Part shown: positions 29,865 to 40,685 of the stretch, one piece after another
How positions within the stretch are numbered: position 1 is the stretch's first letter
Layout: the number at the start of each line of letters is the position of its first letter
Assembly: GCF_009363755.1 (NCBI RefSeq)
Contig: NZ_CP045417.1
Coordinates: forward strand, 2,914,001-2,978,000
DNA: 64,000 nt
Direction of reading: 5' to 3'
Origin: Halomonas sp. THAF5a
Lineage (GTDB): Bacteria > Pseudomonadota > Gammaproteobacteria > Pseudomonadales > Halomonadaceae
Made by a program: the position numbers and the translations under genes
The notes under the pieces: generated by a model
Told to the model about the DNA's origin: nothing
Databases searched by the model: none
The model's input: only the letters and a program-made list of their open reading frames with translations

Positions 29865-31530
29865 GGCGCTCCTCGCGGGCGAAACGGGTCCAGGGATAGC
29901 GGGGCGGGCGCCGGGTGGCGAGGCCCAGCAACACGAAGACCAGCACCACCAGCGACAGCAGCAGCAGCGCGGTGGCGGCGGCGCCCTGCCAGCGGTAGCC
30001 GCCGAGCTGCTGGAAGAGCAGCATCGGCAGGGTCGGCGCCGAGGGGCTGCCGAACAGCGCGATCACGCTGAAGTCGCCCAGCGACAGGGTCATGGCGTAG
30101 GCCAGCGCGAGGGCCAGGGGACGGCGCAGGCGCGGCCAGACCAGCCAGCGCAGCCGCACCCGCCCGCGGATGCCGAACTGGTCGGCCAGGCGCACCTCGG
30201 GCGCCGAGAGCCCGGGCAGCGCGCCGCGGATCACCTGCATGGCGAAGGGCAGCGCCATGAAGGCATTGACCAGCACCACCAGGCCGTAGCCCTGCCAGCC
30301 GCTGCCGAGCGTCGGGCGCAGCAGCAGGAAGAGCCCGGTGCCGAGCACCAGGGCGGGAATCACCAGGATCAGCTGGCCGCCACCCTCCATCAAGAGCGCC
30401 GCCGCGGCGTGGCGCCGGGCCTTGAGCCAGCGGCTGCCGACGAGCAGCGCGAGGGCCAGCGCCAGCGCCCCGGCCGCCGCGCCGAGGGCCATCACCAGGC
30501 TGCGCGCCGCGGCGGCCCACAGGCTCGCCTGGCGGGGCAGCTCCGGCAGCCCGGCCAGGCCCGCCAGCACCACGGCGGCCAGCGGCGGCAGCAGCAGCGC
30601 CGCCAGCGCGGTGAGCCAGGCGGCATCGGTGAGGCGCGAGAGGCCCAGGGCATCGCGGCGACGCCAGCGCCCGCCGGAAGGCAGCGCGACCTGGCCCACC
30701 ACCAGCGAGGGCGTGCCGCCCCGGGAGAGCGCGAGCAGCCACAGCGAGAGGCAGATGATCAGCTGGGTCAGCGCCAGCAGGGCCGCCAGGGCCAGGTCGT
30801 GATCGAACTTCAGCGCCTGGTAGAGCGCCACCTCCAGGGTCGAGGAACGCGGCCCGCCGCCCAGCGTCATGACGATGGCGAAGCTGGTGAAACAGAGCGT
30901 GAACACCAGCGCCGCGAGCCTCGGCAGCAGGGGTTTCAGCCGCGGCCACTCGAGGGTGCGCCACAGCGCCCCCCGGGTCAGGCCGAGCTGGGAGGCGAGG
31001 CGCCAGTGGGCCGCGGGCGCCGTCTCCAGCGCCTGCAGCATCAGCCGGGCGGCGAGCGGCAGGTTGTAGAAGACATGGGCCAGCACGATGCCCGAGAGGC
31101 CGTAGAGGTAGCCCGACTCCGTCCCGACGAGCCCCTCCCAGAGCGGCGCCGCCCAGCCGCGCCGGCCGTGCACGGCCACCAGGCCGAACAGGCCGATCAG
31201 CGTGGGCAGCACCAGCGAGAGCTCCATGGCCCGCAGCAAGAGGCCGCGCCCCGGGAAGCGCGGGCGCCGCGCCAGGGCCAGCGCCACCGGCACGGCGAGC
31301 CCCACGGCGAGCAGGGTCGAGAGGGTCGCCTGTAAGAGGGTGAAGCGCAGCACCGCGGCGAGCCACGGCTCCTGCCAGAGCGCCGCCGGCTGCACGCCCC
31401 GGGCCTGCCACAGCAGCGCCCCGAGGCTGCCGAGCCCGAGCCCCGCCACCGCCGCGAGGGCGGCGAGGCCGAGCCCCGGCGCCCAGCGCGAGCGGCGCTC
31501 CCAGCGCAGGGTCGTCGTCGCGCCGCTCAC
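29848..31530 (-). CDS. thiP: Thiamine ABC transporter, permease
   Basis: A 560-residue fused permease with about twelve transmembrane helices in two halves, each with a permease EAA-like loop (such as RGALWRTLEWPRLKP and RGRVRLRWLVWPRLRRP). The two-domain arrangement is typical of ThiP/iron-type transporters. The start is the GTG at 31530, which overlaps the thiB stop as GTGA; the open frame upstream of this runs antisense to thiB's own frame and is not used. Confidence 0.92.
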   Translation of the reverse strand: MSGATTTLRWERRSRWAPGLGLAALAAVAGLGLGSLGALLWQARGVQPAALWQEPWLAAVLRFTLLQATLSTLLAVGLAVPVALALARRPRFPGRGLLLRAMELSLVLPTLIGLFGLVAVHGRRGWAAPLWEGLVGTESGYLYGLSGIVLAHVFYNLPLAARLMLQALETAPAAHWRLASQLGLTRGALWRTLEWPRLKPLLPRLAALVFTLCFTSFAIVMTLGGGPRSSTLEVALYQALKFDHDLALAALLALTQLIICLSLWLLALSRGGTPSLVVGQVALPSGGRWRRRDALGLSRLTDAAWLTALAALLLPPLAAVVLAGLAGLPELPRQASLWAAAARSLVMALGAAAGALALALALLVGSRWLKARRHAAAALLMEGGGQLILVIPALVLGTGLFLLLRPTLGSGWQGYGLVVLVNAFMALPFAMQVIRGALPGLSAPEVRLADQFGIRGRVRLRWLVWPRLRRPLALALAYAMTLSLGDFSVIALFGSPSAPTLPMLLFQQLGGYRWQGAAATALLLLSLVVLVFVLLGLATRRPPRYPWTRFAREERHARVP

Positions 31531-32534
31531 CGGACGCTGGCGTTGAGCCACTCGCGGATCCACTCCCGGCGGTTTGCGCGGACCTCTTCGGGCGTGAAGG
31601 TGAGGCTCTCGGGCTCGATCAGCCGGTCGAAGACCTCGGGCAGCTCGTCGCCCAGGTCGATGGCCGGGTTCATGACGTTGCCCAGCGGGATATGGCGCTG
31701 GAAGGCCGGCGTCAGCATGAAGGCGAGGAAGTCGCGGGCCAGCTCGGGCCGCTCGGTGGTGCGCAGCATCGCCGCGGTCTCGACCTGCAGGTAGTGGCCC
31801 TCCTCGAACTCGGCGGCCTGGTAGCGGTCGGTCTCCTCCACCGCCATGTGGTAGGCCGGCGAGGTGGCATACGACAGCACCATGGGCGCCTCGCCGTTCA
31901 TGAACAGCGAGAAGTAGGCCTGGCTCCAGCCGTTGGTAACGGCGAGCGTGCGCTCGTTGAGTCGCGCCCAGACCTCGGGGGCCCGGTCGCCGTAGAGCTT
32001 TCGGATCCACAGCATCAGCCCCTGGCCGGTGACGCTTGTGCGCGGGTCCTGGAGGATCACCTGGACGTCCTCGGGGGCCGCGAGCAGTGCCTCGAAGCTG
32101 CCGGGCGGCGTCTCGAGCTGCTCGGTGTCGTAGACGAAGGCGAAATGGCCCCAGTCGTAGGGCAGGAAGGTGTCGTCCTCCCACTCGATGGGCAGGTCGA
32201 GGGCGTCGGCGTCGACGCCGTGGGGGGCCAGCAGGTCGAGCGCCCGCGCCTCGGCCATCAGGTTCATGTCCAGGCCCAGCACCAGGTCCGCCCGGCTGCC
32301 CTCCCCCTCCAGGCGCAGGCGCTGGAGGATATCGACGCCGCCGGGCAGGGCCACGAACTCCAGATCGCAGTCACCGCAGCGCGCCTCGAAGGCCTCCTCG
32401 ATGCCGGGACCGGGGCCCCACTCGGAGACGAAGGAGTCATAGGTGTAGACGGTCAGGGTCGGGGCGGCCTGGAGCGAGCCGGCGGCCGCGAGCGCCGCGA
32501 GCGACGCGCCGGCGGCATGAACCTTGGAGGGCAT
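31527..32534 (-). CDS. thiB: Thiamine-binding periplasmic protein
   Basis: A 335-residue solute-binding protein with a signal peptide (MPSKVHAAGASLAAL to QAAP). It has LTVYTYDSFVSEWGPGPGI at the start of the mature protein, a TbpA-type feature, and NGWSQAYFSLF with aromatic residues that usually stack on thiamine. The ATG at 32534 has AAGGA six bases upstream. It heads thiB-thiP-thiQ. A hairpin with a U-run lies in its 5' region. Confidence 0.93.
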   Translation of the reverse strand: MPSKVHAAGASLAALAAAGSLQAAPTLTVYTYDSFVSEWGPGPGIEEAFEARCGDCDLEFVALPGGVDILQRLRLEGEGSRADLVLGLDMNLMAEARALDLLAPHGVDADALDLPIEWEDDTFLPYDWGHFAFVYDTEQLETPPGSFEALLAAPEDVQVILQDPRTSVTGQGLMLWIRKLYGDRAPEVWARLNERTLAVTNGWSQAYFSLFMNGEAPMVLSYATSPAYHMAVEETDRYQAAEFEEGHYLQVETAAMLRTTERPELARDFLAFMLTPAFQRHIPLGNVMNPAIDLGDELPEVFDRLIEPESLTFTPEEVRANRREWIREWLNASVR

Positions 32535-32554
32535 GGGCGTTCCTTGTTGTTCAT

Positions 32555-32595
32555 GGAAAAACGACGCACCCGCCATTATGCCATGGCGGGTGCGT
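32555..32595 (-). terminator. Strong terminator-like hairpin ahead of thiB
   Basis: ACGCACCCGCCAT (32564-32576) pairs perfectly with ATGGCGGGTGCGT (32583-32595), with a 6-base loop, and the minus-strand transcript then has a U-run (32555-32559). It ends only 20 bases before the thiB ATG. It probably terminates the upstream Lon transcript, or it may attenuate thiB. No TPP riboswitch motif is visible above it. Confidence 0.8.
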
Positions 32596-32624
32596 GCGGG
32601 AGACTCTAGCCGGGTCAAGGGCAT

Positions 32625-32785
32625 GGCAATCGCAGCTGGATCCGACGAGGGGCGCCGGGGACAGGTCGAAGAGGGGGTCCTACGCCAGGGATGGCGTAGG
32701 TAGCGCCCAGGGAGGGGTTCACAGCGCCCCCTCAAAGACCTGTCGACGGATCAGCCCCAAGCGATAACGCTGACTGCAATTGCCC
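32625..32785. repeat. Intergenic inverted-repeat element, copy C
   Basis: About 161 bases with inverted ends GGCAATCGCAG (32625-32635) and CTGCAATTGCC (32774-32784). It is very similar to copy B along its length (GGGGACAGGTCGAAGAGGGG, AGACCTGTCG, GATCAGCCCCAAGC). It lies between the Lon paralogue and thiB. Confidence 0.8.
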
Positions 32786-32797
32786 TGAAGTCGAGGG

Positions 32798-35230
<2,433 letters not shown>

Positions 35231-35306
35231 GCGGTCCTCGTCCTGACTCGTCGGGAAGATCCCGGGGCTGCCTTGAGGGATGCGGGCAGCGGGGCGCGAC
35301 TTCAAG

Positions 35307-36557
35307 TCACTGACGCCGTTCGAGGATCGGCGGCAGCGGCCGGCCGTTGATCCTGACTCGTCCGCGCACCAGGTCGATCGCCAGGTCCTCGGTGCCCAGC
35401 GGCAGGCCGAGCCACAGCGCCACCACCGGGGGCACCTGGTCCCAGGTCACGTCGCCGTAGAGACGCTCGCGCCAGCGGGCCTGCTCCTCGGGGTCGTCCA
35501 GCGCGGCCAGGTCCAGCGCCTCGAGGTCGTCGGCATCGAAGAACAGGGCGCCGTCGCCCCGAGCATCCAGCCCCAGCATCGGGCTGTCGAGGTCGACCGT
35601 GTGGAGATCCAGCCGCGGGGCGTCCGCGAGCAGGCCGAGCAGGTCGGGTTCCAGGCGCGCCAGCAGCGCGCCCGACTCGCGATCGGTCTCGCCGCGGGCC
35701 GCCTCGTCGCGCAGCACGGCGAGCACCCGGCGCAGCGCATCGGCGTTGATCCGCGAGAGCTCCGCGGCGAGGCGGCCGGTGAGCAGCACCTCGTCGGCGG
35801 CCATCAACCGGTCGAGGGTCAGCTCGCTCTGGATGCGCAGCTCCGCCTCGTCGAGGGTGGTGCGGCTGTGCAGCACCAGGCCGCTGGCGTCCAGCGCGAG
35901 GTCGGGCTGGCGCCAGGCGAGCCCCTGCACCTTGAGCAGGTCCTGCTGGGTAAAGTGGTAGGCGCCCTCGGTATAGGCGTAGCGACTCTCCAGGGTGATG
36001 GGGCCGGCCTCGAGGGTGGTCTCGCCATCGCTGAGCCGCCAGGGCGCGAGGTCGGCCTGGAGCCGCCAGTCGCCGTAGACGCCCCGGAAGGTGACATCGC
36101 CGCCGCGAAACGCCAGCGCGCGCTCCTCCTGGCTGACGATGAAGGGCGAGAGCGAGAGACGCCCCCGCAGGGTCGCGCCGAGGGTATGGTAGCGGGCCTG
36201 CCAGCGCGGCGGGCGGGAGGGCAGCAGGTCGCCGAACAGCCGGCGGTCGCTGCGCCCGACATAGGGCTTGAGGGTGCCGTCGATGCGCGTATTGATCACC
36301 CCGTGGCGCGCCTCGTAGGGCAGCGCCAGGTGCCAGGCGCGGCCGAAGCGGGGCGTCAGGTGGAGGGTGCCGCTGGATTCGAGCCAGCCGCGCTCGACGT
36401 CGGTCCGCTCGACCAGCAGGTCGCCCCGGGCGCCGAGATCCTCGAGGGCCCGGGCCAGCTCACGCTCGAAGAGCAGGCTGGCGATGGCCTGGGCCGCGGC
36501 CCAGAGCAGCGCCAGCCCCACCACCACCGGGACGATCAGTCGTTCCTTGCGCATCAT
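35307..36557 (-). CDS. DUF945 family protein (YdgA-like)
   Basis: A 416-residue protein with one N-terminal signal anchor (IVPVVVGLALLWAAAQAI) and a long beta-rich region typical of the DUF945/YdgA family. No enzyme motif is visible. YdgA homologues are envelope proteins of unknown exact role. AAGGAAGG sits just before two tandem ATG codons at 36557 and 36554; either could start it. It lies 57 bases downstream of pgpA and 76 bases upstream of the Lon paralogue, so it may belong to the same transcript. Confidence 0.8.
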   Translation of the reverse strand: MMRKERLIVPVVVGLALLWAAAQAIASLLFERELARALEDLGARGDLLVERTDVERGWLESSGTLHLTPRFGRAWHLALPYEARHGVINTRIDGTLKPYVGRSDRRLFGDLLPSRPPRWQARYHTLGATLRGRLSLSPFIVSQEERALAFRGGDVTFRGVYGDWRLQADLAPWRLSDGETTLEAGPITLESRYAYTEGAYHFTQQDLLKVQGLAWRQPDLALDASGLVLHSRTTLDEAELRIQSELTLDRLMAADEVLLTGRLAAELSRINADALRRVLAVLRDEAARGETDRESGALLARLEPDLLGLLADAPRLDLHTVDLDSPMLGLDARGDGALFFDADDLEALDLAALDDPEEQARWRERLYGDVTWDQVPPVVALWLGLPLGTEDLAIDLVRGRVRINGRPLPPILERRQ

Positions 36558-36614
36558 GACCTTCCTTGTCCGCGCCCGGCGCACCGCAGGGCAGCGCGCC
36601 CGCGGCGCGGCGAC

Positions 36615-37088
36615 TCAGTGGAGCCAGAACCACAGGTGCATGGTACTCCATGCGTAGGCCGCGGCGAGGACATCGTCGATCATGATGCCGAAGCCGCCGG
36701 CGACCCGGCGATCCGCCCAGCGGATCGGCCAGGGCTTGAAGACGTCGAAGATGCGGAACACCGCGAACCCCCACAGCGCCGCCTCCCAGGAGAAGGGCAC
36801 GGCGGCCATGGTCAGCCAGTAGCCGACAAACTCGTCCCAGACGATGCCGGAGTGGTCGTGGACGCCCAGGTCGTGGGAGGTCTTGTCGCAGAGCCAGATG
36901 CCCCACAGGAAGGTGACCGCCACCAGGCCCAGGTACCAGCCCAGCGGCAGCTCGGACATCAGCCAGTAGAAGGGAATGGCGGCCAGGGTGCCGAAGGTGC
37001 CGGGGGCGAAGGGCACGGTCCCGCTGCCGAGACCGAAGGCCAGGAAGTGCACGGGACGACGCCAGACGCTGGCGGGGGCCTTGTTCAT
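36615..37088 (-). CDS. pgpA: Phosphatidylglycerophosphatase A
   Basis: A 157-residue membrane phosphatase that makes phosphatidylglycerol. It has GLGSGTVPFAPGTFGTLAA, the metal-binding DEFVGYW and the C-terminal RIFDVFKPWPI with GFGIMIDDVLAA. The ATG overlaps the thiL stop (ATGA). The order thiL-pgpA is conserved in gammaproteobacteria. Confidence 0.94.
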   Translation of the reverse strand: MNKAPASVWRRPVHFLAFGLGSGTVPFAPGTFGTLAAIPFYWLMSELPLGWYLGLVAVTFLWGIWLCDKTSHDLGVHDHSGIVWDEFVGYWLTMAAVPFSWEAALWGFAVFRIFDVFKPWPIRWADRRVAGGFGIMIDDVLAAAYAWSTMHLWFWLH

Positions 37089-38083
37089 GAGACACCGCCT
37101 GGGGCGCCGCCCGACGGAGCGCCGCCCGACGGAAAGCCGTCCGACAGGAAGTGCTGCCAGCCACGTTCGCCGCCGGGTGCCACCCCGTGCAGGCCGGGCG
37201 CCTCCGTCAGTCGGCCGATCTCGGTCAGCGCCAGGCCCTGCTCCGCCAGGCGGTCGCGCGCCGTGGCGAGGCGCTCAGGCGGCAGCGCCACCAGCAGCTC
37301 GTAGTCGTCGCCGCCGTGCAGCGCCGCTTCCCGGGCGCCTGCCTCCCCGAGCGCCTCGAGGAGCCCCTCGGCCAGCGGCAACGCCTCGGGCACCAGCTCG
37401 GCCCCGACGCCGGAGCCCTCGAGCACATGGCCGAGATCGGCCAGCAGCCCATCGGAGACGTCGATGGCCGCGCTCACCAGGCCGCGCAGGGCGAGCCCCG
37501 CGGCCAGGCGCGGCCGCGGATGCAGGTAGCGCCCGAGCAGCGGGTGGGCGATGTCGCGCTCGCCGCGCTGCCACAGGGCCAGCCCCCCGGCACCGCCGCC
37601 GAGCGCCCCGGTCACCGCCAGCACGTCGCCCGGCCGCGCGCCGTGGCGGGTCAGCGCCTGGTCCGGGGGCACCTCCCCCATCACCGTGACGCCTATGGCG
37701 AGCTCGCCGCGGGTGACGTCGCCGCCCGCCAGGGCGGTGCCGGTGGCGTCGCAGAGCGCATGGAAGCCGCGGGCGAAATCGGCGAGCCAGGCGTCATCCG
37801 CCGCCGGCAAGGTCAGCGACATCAGGCACCAGCGGGCCCGGGCGCCCATGGCGGCGAGATCGCTCAGGCTGACCGCCAGCGCGCGGTGGCCGATCGCCGC
37901 GGCCGGCGCCGCCTCGGGGAAGTGGACCCCGGCGACCGAGGTGTCGACGCTGACCGCCAACCGCTGGCCCGGGGCCGGCGCCAGCAGGGTGCAGTCATCG
38001 CCCACCCCGAGGGCGACGCCTGAGTCTGGGCCGGGCGGCTCGGGCGTCAGGTAGCGGCGGATGAGTTCGAATTCGCTGTGCAT
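37085..38083 (-). CDS. thiL: Thiamine-monophosphate kinase
   Basis: A 332-residue ThiL that phosphorylates thiamine monophosphate to the coenzyme TPP. The ATP/Mg motifs are GVGDDCTLL, VSVDTSVAGVHF, ALAGGDVTRG and IDVSDGLLADLGH, with HGGDDYELL near the C-terminus. The last 20 residues carry a 5-residue repeat (SDGFP, SGGAP, SGGAP) encoded by three 15-bp units at 37103-37147, not a family feature. It is coupled to pgpA by ATGA and follows nusB by 12 bases. Confidence 0.95.
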   Translation of the reverse strand: MHSEFELIRRYLTPEPPGPDSGVALGVGDDCTLLAPAPGQRLAVSVDTSVAGVHFPEAAPAAAIGHRALAVSLSDLAAMGARARWCLMSLTLPAADDAWLADFARGFHALCDATGTALAGGDVTRGELAIGVTVMGEVPPDQALTRHGARPGDVLAVTGALGGGAGGLALWQRGERDIAHPLLGRYLHPRPRLAAGLALRGLVSAAIDVSDGLLADLGHVLEGSGVGAELVPEALPLAEGLLEALGEAGAREAALHGGDDYELLVALPPERLATARDRLAEQGLALTEIGRLTEAPGLHGVAPGGERGWQHFLSDGFPSGGAPSGGAPGGVS

Positions 38084-38095
38084 CGGGGCGGGCCT

Positions 38096-38599
38096 TCAGC
38101 GGCGACGGGCGGTGACCTCGGCGGACCGCAGCCGCCCGGCAAGCTTGTCGAGGATGCCATTGACGTACTTGTGTCCGTCCGTGGCGCCAAAGGACTTGGC
38201 GAGCTCGACCCCCTCGCTGATCACCGCGCGATACGGCACCTCGAGGCGCTTGGAGAGCTCGTAGGCGCCCAGGCGCAGGATCGCCAGCTCGATGGGATCC
38301 AGATCCTCGAGGCGACGGTCGAGCAGCGGCGCGATGGCCGCGTCCAGTGACTGGCGCTCCCGGGCCACGTTGTGCAGCAGCTCATGGAAGAGCGCCAGGT
38401 CGGCGATCTCCATGACCTTGTGCCAGTTCTCGTGATCCTCGAGGTCGTCGTCGGCCACCTGGCTGCGGAACTCCGCCTCCACGGCGGTGATCGACTTGCC
38501 GGTCATCTGCCACTGGTAGAGGCCCTGGACGGCCAGCTCGCGGGCCGCATGGCGCGACTGCTGCGCCTTGGAGGGCGCCCGGCTGCGCTCGCCGCTCAT
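38096..38599 (-). CDS. nusB: Transcription antitermination factor NusB
   Basis: A 167-residue all-helical NusB that, with NusE, binds boxA in rRNA leaders. Conserved parts are [25 protein letters not shown] and [31 protein letters not shown]. Its ATG overlaps the ribH stop. It is about 25 residues longer than E. coli NusB, mostly at the N-terminus, where basic residues precede the fold. Confidence 0.96.
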   Translation of the reverse strand: MSGERSRAPSKAQQSRHAARELAVQGLYQWQMTGKSITAVEAEFRSQVADDDLEDHENWHKVMEIADLALFHELLHNVARERQSLDAAIAPLLDRRLEDLDPIELAILRLGAYELSKRLEVPYRAVISEGVELAKSFGATDGHKYVNGILDKLAGRLRSAEVTARRR

Positions 38600-39090
38600 G
38601 CCTCACCCCCGTCGGCGTCGCCGAAGCAGCGCAGCAGCGAGACCATCTCCATGGCCGCCATGGCCGCCTCGGCGCCCTTGTTGCCGGCCTTGGTGCCGGC
38701 TCGCTCGATGGCCTGCTCGATGGACTCGACGGTCAGCACGCCGTTGGCCACCGGGGTGTCGAACTCGAGCTGCAGGTTGCCCATGGCCGCGTTGCAGCCG
38801 CCGGCCACGTACTCGAAGTGCGGGGTGCCGCCGCGGATCACCGCGCCCAGGGCGAGCACGGCGTCGGGACGCGCCACCTTCAGCACGCGCTTGATCGCCA
38901 GCGGCAGCTCCCAGGCGCCGGGCACGTGGACGATGTCGATGTTCTCGGCGTCCACGCCGTGGCGGGTCAGGCTGTCCACGGCGCCCTCGACCAGGCTATC
39001 CACCACGTGGTGGTTGAAGCGGCCGACCACGATCACGTAGCGGCCATCGACGTCGACGAAGCTGCCTTCGACTTGGGAAATCGGTTGCAT
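38596..39090 (-). CDS. ribH: 6,7-dimethyl-8-ribityllumazine synthase
   Basis: A 164-residue lumazine synthase for the penultimate riboflavin step. It has [46 protein letters not shown] and [10 protein letters not shown] with the catalytic His in the third string. The ATG at 39090 is preferred; AGGA lies nine bases upstream. It is coupled to nusB. Confidence 0.96.
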   Translation of the reverse strand: MQPISQVEGSFVDVDGRYVIVVGRFNHHVVDSLVEGAVDSLTRHGVDAENIDIVHVPGAWELPLAIKRVLKVARPDAVLALGAVIRGGTPHFEYVAGGCNAAMGNLQLEFDTPVANGVLTVESIEQAIERAGTKAGNKGAEAAMAAMEMVSLLRCFGDADGGEA

Positions 39091-39175
39091 GGTTCTATGT
39101 CCTGAAAGATCCGGTACGGAAGGGTCCGGGGGCATGGCCGGAGGCCATGCCGTCATGATGAAGACGGGCGCGGCG

Positions 39176-40339
39176 TCAGTCGTCGCGCGCCTCGCCAGGC
39201 GCGGGCTCGCCGGGTTCCAGGCGCTCCACCACCTCGAGGTCGAAGCCGGAGAGGGCGGAGAACTTCCAGGGCGAGCTCAGAAGGCGCATCTTGCCGACGC
39301 CCAGGTGGCGCAGGATCTGCGAGCCGGTGCCGATGGTCAGGTAGTTGCCGGCGCCGTCGGAGTCACTGGTGCGCGGCGGGCGACGCCGCTCGAGGAACAC
39401 CTCGAGCAGGTCGTGCAGGTCCTGGTGCGGGCGGCCGTCGTCGAGCAGCACGAAGACGCCGTGTTCGGCGCCGGCCACCTCGGCCAGGGCCTGGTGAGCG
39501 GTCCAGCTCGCCCGCTCGCCCTTCTGCAGGGCGAGCAGGTCGCGCATCACGTTGGCCAGGTGCACGCGCACCGTGGTCGGGGCCTCGGGATGCGGATGTC
39601 CCTTGACCAGCGCCAGGTGATGGGCGCCCTGGATGCTGTCGCGGAAGACGTGCAGGGTGAGCTCGCCGAAGGCGGTCTCGACCGGGCTCGACTCCACCGG
39701 CTGCACGGTCTGCTCATTGTGGATGCGGTAGTGGATCAGGTCGGCGATGGTGCCCATCTTCAGGCCATGCTCGACGGCGAAGCGCTCGAGCTCGGCGCGG
39801 CGCGCCATGCTGCCGTCCTCGTTCATCACCTCGCAGATCACGCCGCTGGGGTCGAGGCCGGCCAGGGCCGCGAGGTCGCAGGCCGCCTCGGTGTGGCCGG
39901 CGCGGCGCAGCACGCCGCCGGGCTCGGCCATCAGCGGGAAGATGTGGCCGGGCTGGACGATGTCCTCCGCCCGGGCGTCGCGGGCCACGGCGGCCTGGAC
40001 GGTACGCGCCCGGTCGGCGGCGGAGATCCCGGTGGTGACGCCCTCGGCGGCCTCGATGGAGAGCGTGAACTTGGTGCCGAAGCCGGAGCCGTTGTCGCGC
40101 ACCATCAGCGGCAGCTGGAGACGCTCGCAGCGCTCGCGGGTCATCGGCAGGCAGATCAGCCCCCTGGCGTGGCGCGCCATGAAGTTGATGTGCTCGGCCT
40201 CGACCTTCTCGGCGGCCATGATGATGTCGCCTTCGTTCTCGCGATCCTCGTCATCCATCAGGATCACCATCTTGCCCTGACGAATGTCCTCGACCAGGTC
40301 TGCGATAGGGGCCAGGCCCCCGGATGAGGAGTGCACCAT
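39176..40339 (-). CDS. ribBA: 3,4-dihydroxy-2-butanone-4-phosphate synthase with degenerate GTP cyclohydrolase II domain (RibBX type)
   Basis: A 387-residue protein. The N-terminal RibB half (about 5-205) is intact: [16 protein letters not shown] and [13 protein letters not shown] are the metal/active-site motifs for making dihydroxybutanone phosphate from ribulose-5-phosphate. The C-terminal half has the RibA fold but the zinc-site Cys residues of GTP cyclohydrolase II (the C..C.C region) are absent; the matching place reads [13 protein letters not shown]. Proteobacterial proteins of this kind have been described as RibBX. A separate ribA is therefore expected elsewhere. The start is the ATG at 40339. 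Confidence 0.93.
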   Translation of the reverse strand: MVHSSSGGLAPIADLVEDIRQGKMVILMDDEDRENEGDIIMAAEKVEAEHINFMARHARGLICLPMTRERCERLQLPLMVRDNGSGFGTKFTLSIEAAEGVTTGISAADRARTVQAAVARDARAEDIVQPGHIFPLMAEPGGVLRRAGHTEAACDLAALAGLDPSGVICEVMNEDGSMARRAELERFAVEHGLKMGTIADLIHYRIHNEQTVQPVESSPVETAFGELTLHVFRDSIQGAHHLALVKGHPHPEAPTTVRVHLANVMRDLLALQKGERASWTAHQALAEVAGAEHGVFVLLDDGRPHQDLHDLLEVFLERRRPPRTSDSDGAGNYLTIGTGSQILRHLGVGKMRLLSSPWKFSALSGFDLEVVERLEPGEPAPGEARDD

Positions 40340-40431
40340 GGAGTCTCCATTGATTCAGCGTGGTGGCCGTCGCGGTCCCGCGACGATCGGGTCGCCCTCC
40401 GGCGTCGCCACCTCGAAACCGCGTCAGGGTA

Positions 40432-40533
40432 CCGTGGCGCGTCGGTGGGCGCCAGTGGATAGCCGCCGTGGCGAGTTGGTGAGCGCCCACGGAGGACAGC
40501 CGTGGCGCATTGACGAGCGCCGTCAGGCCATTA
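40432..40533. repeat. Three imperfect 34-bp tandem repeats
   Basis: CCGTGGCG recurs at 40432, 40466 and 40500, exactly 34 bases apart; each unit continues with a GTTGG/GTCGG/ATTGA variant and a GAGCGCC-like block. It is in the gap between ribBX and ribD. No coding sense is visible. Confidence 0.6.
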
Positions 40534-40578
40534 ACGCCGCGCCTCATGGAATCCCAACTCATGCGTCTCGGAGCACCG

Positions 40579-40668
40579 CCAGCAGGCCATCGAGGAGGCG
40601 CTGTAAACCCATCCCTGGGCGCTACCGGCGCCATCCCTGGCGCAGGACCTCCTCTCAGGCCTGCTGCG
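40579..40668. repeat. Intergenic inverted-repeat element, short copy D (reverse orientation)
   Basis: About 90 bases holding the core in opposite orientation (GAGGAGGCGC, CCATCCCTGGGCGCTACC, GCGCCATCCCTGGCGCAGG, CCTCCTC). The outer arms differ from copies A-C and form a different inverted repeat, CAGCAGGCC (40580-40588) with GGCCTGCTG (40658-40666). It lies just downstream of ribD, in the position where ribE is often found. Confidence 0.75.
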
Positions 40669-40685
40669 GCGCTCCCTTCATGCGG

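Noticed and set aside
32535..32640. A TPP riboswitch upstream of thiB
   Set aside because: The conserved CUGAGA and other THI-element strings are absent; the only structure is the terminator hairpin.
29041..32785. Copies B and C as ends of a composite transposon carrying thiBPQ
   Set aside because: The two flank thiBPQ in the same orientation and encode no transposase. Copies also occur elsewhere, so chance placement is more likely.
40340..40685. An FMN riboswitch upstream of ribB
   Set aside because: No RFN-element strings are seen; the region is filled by repeats.
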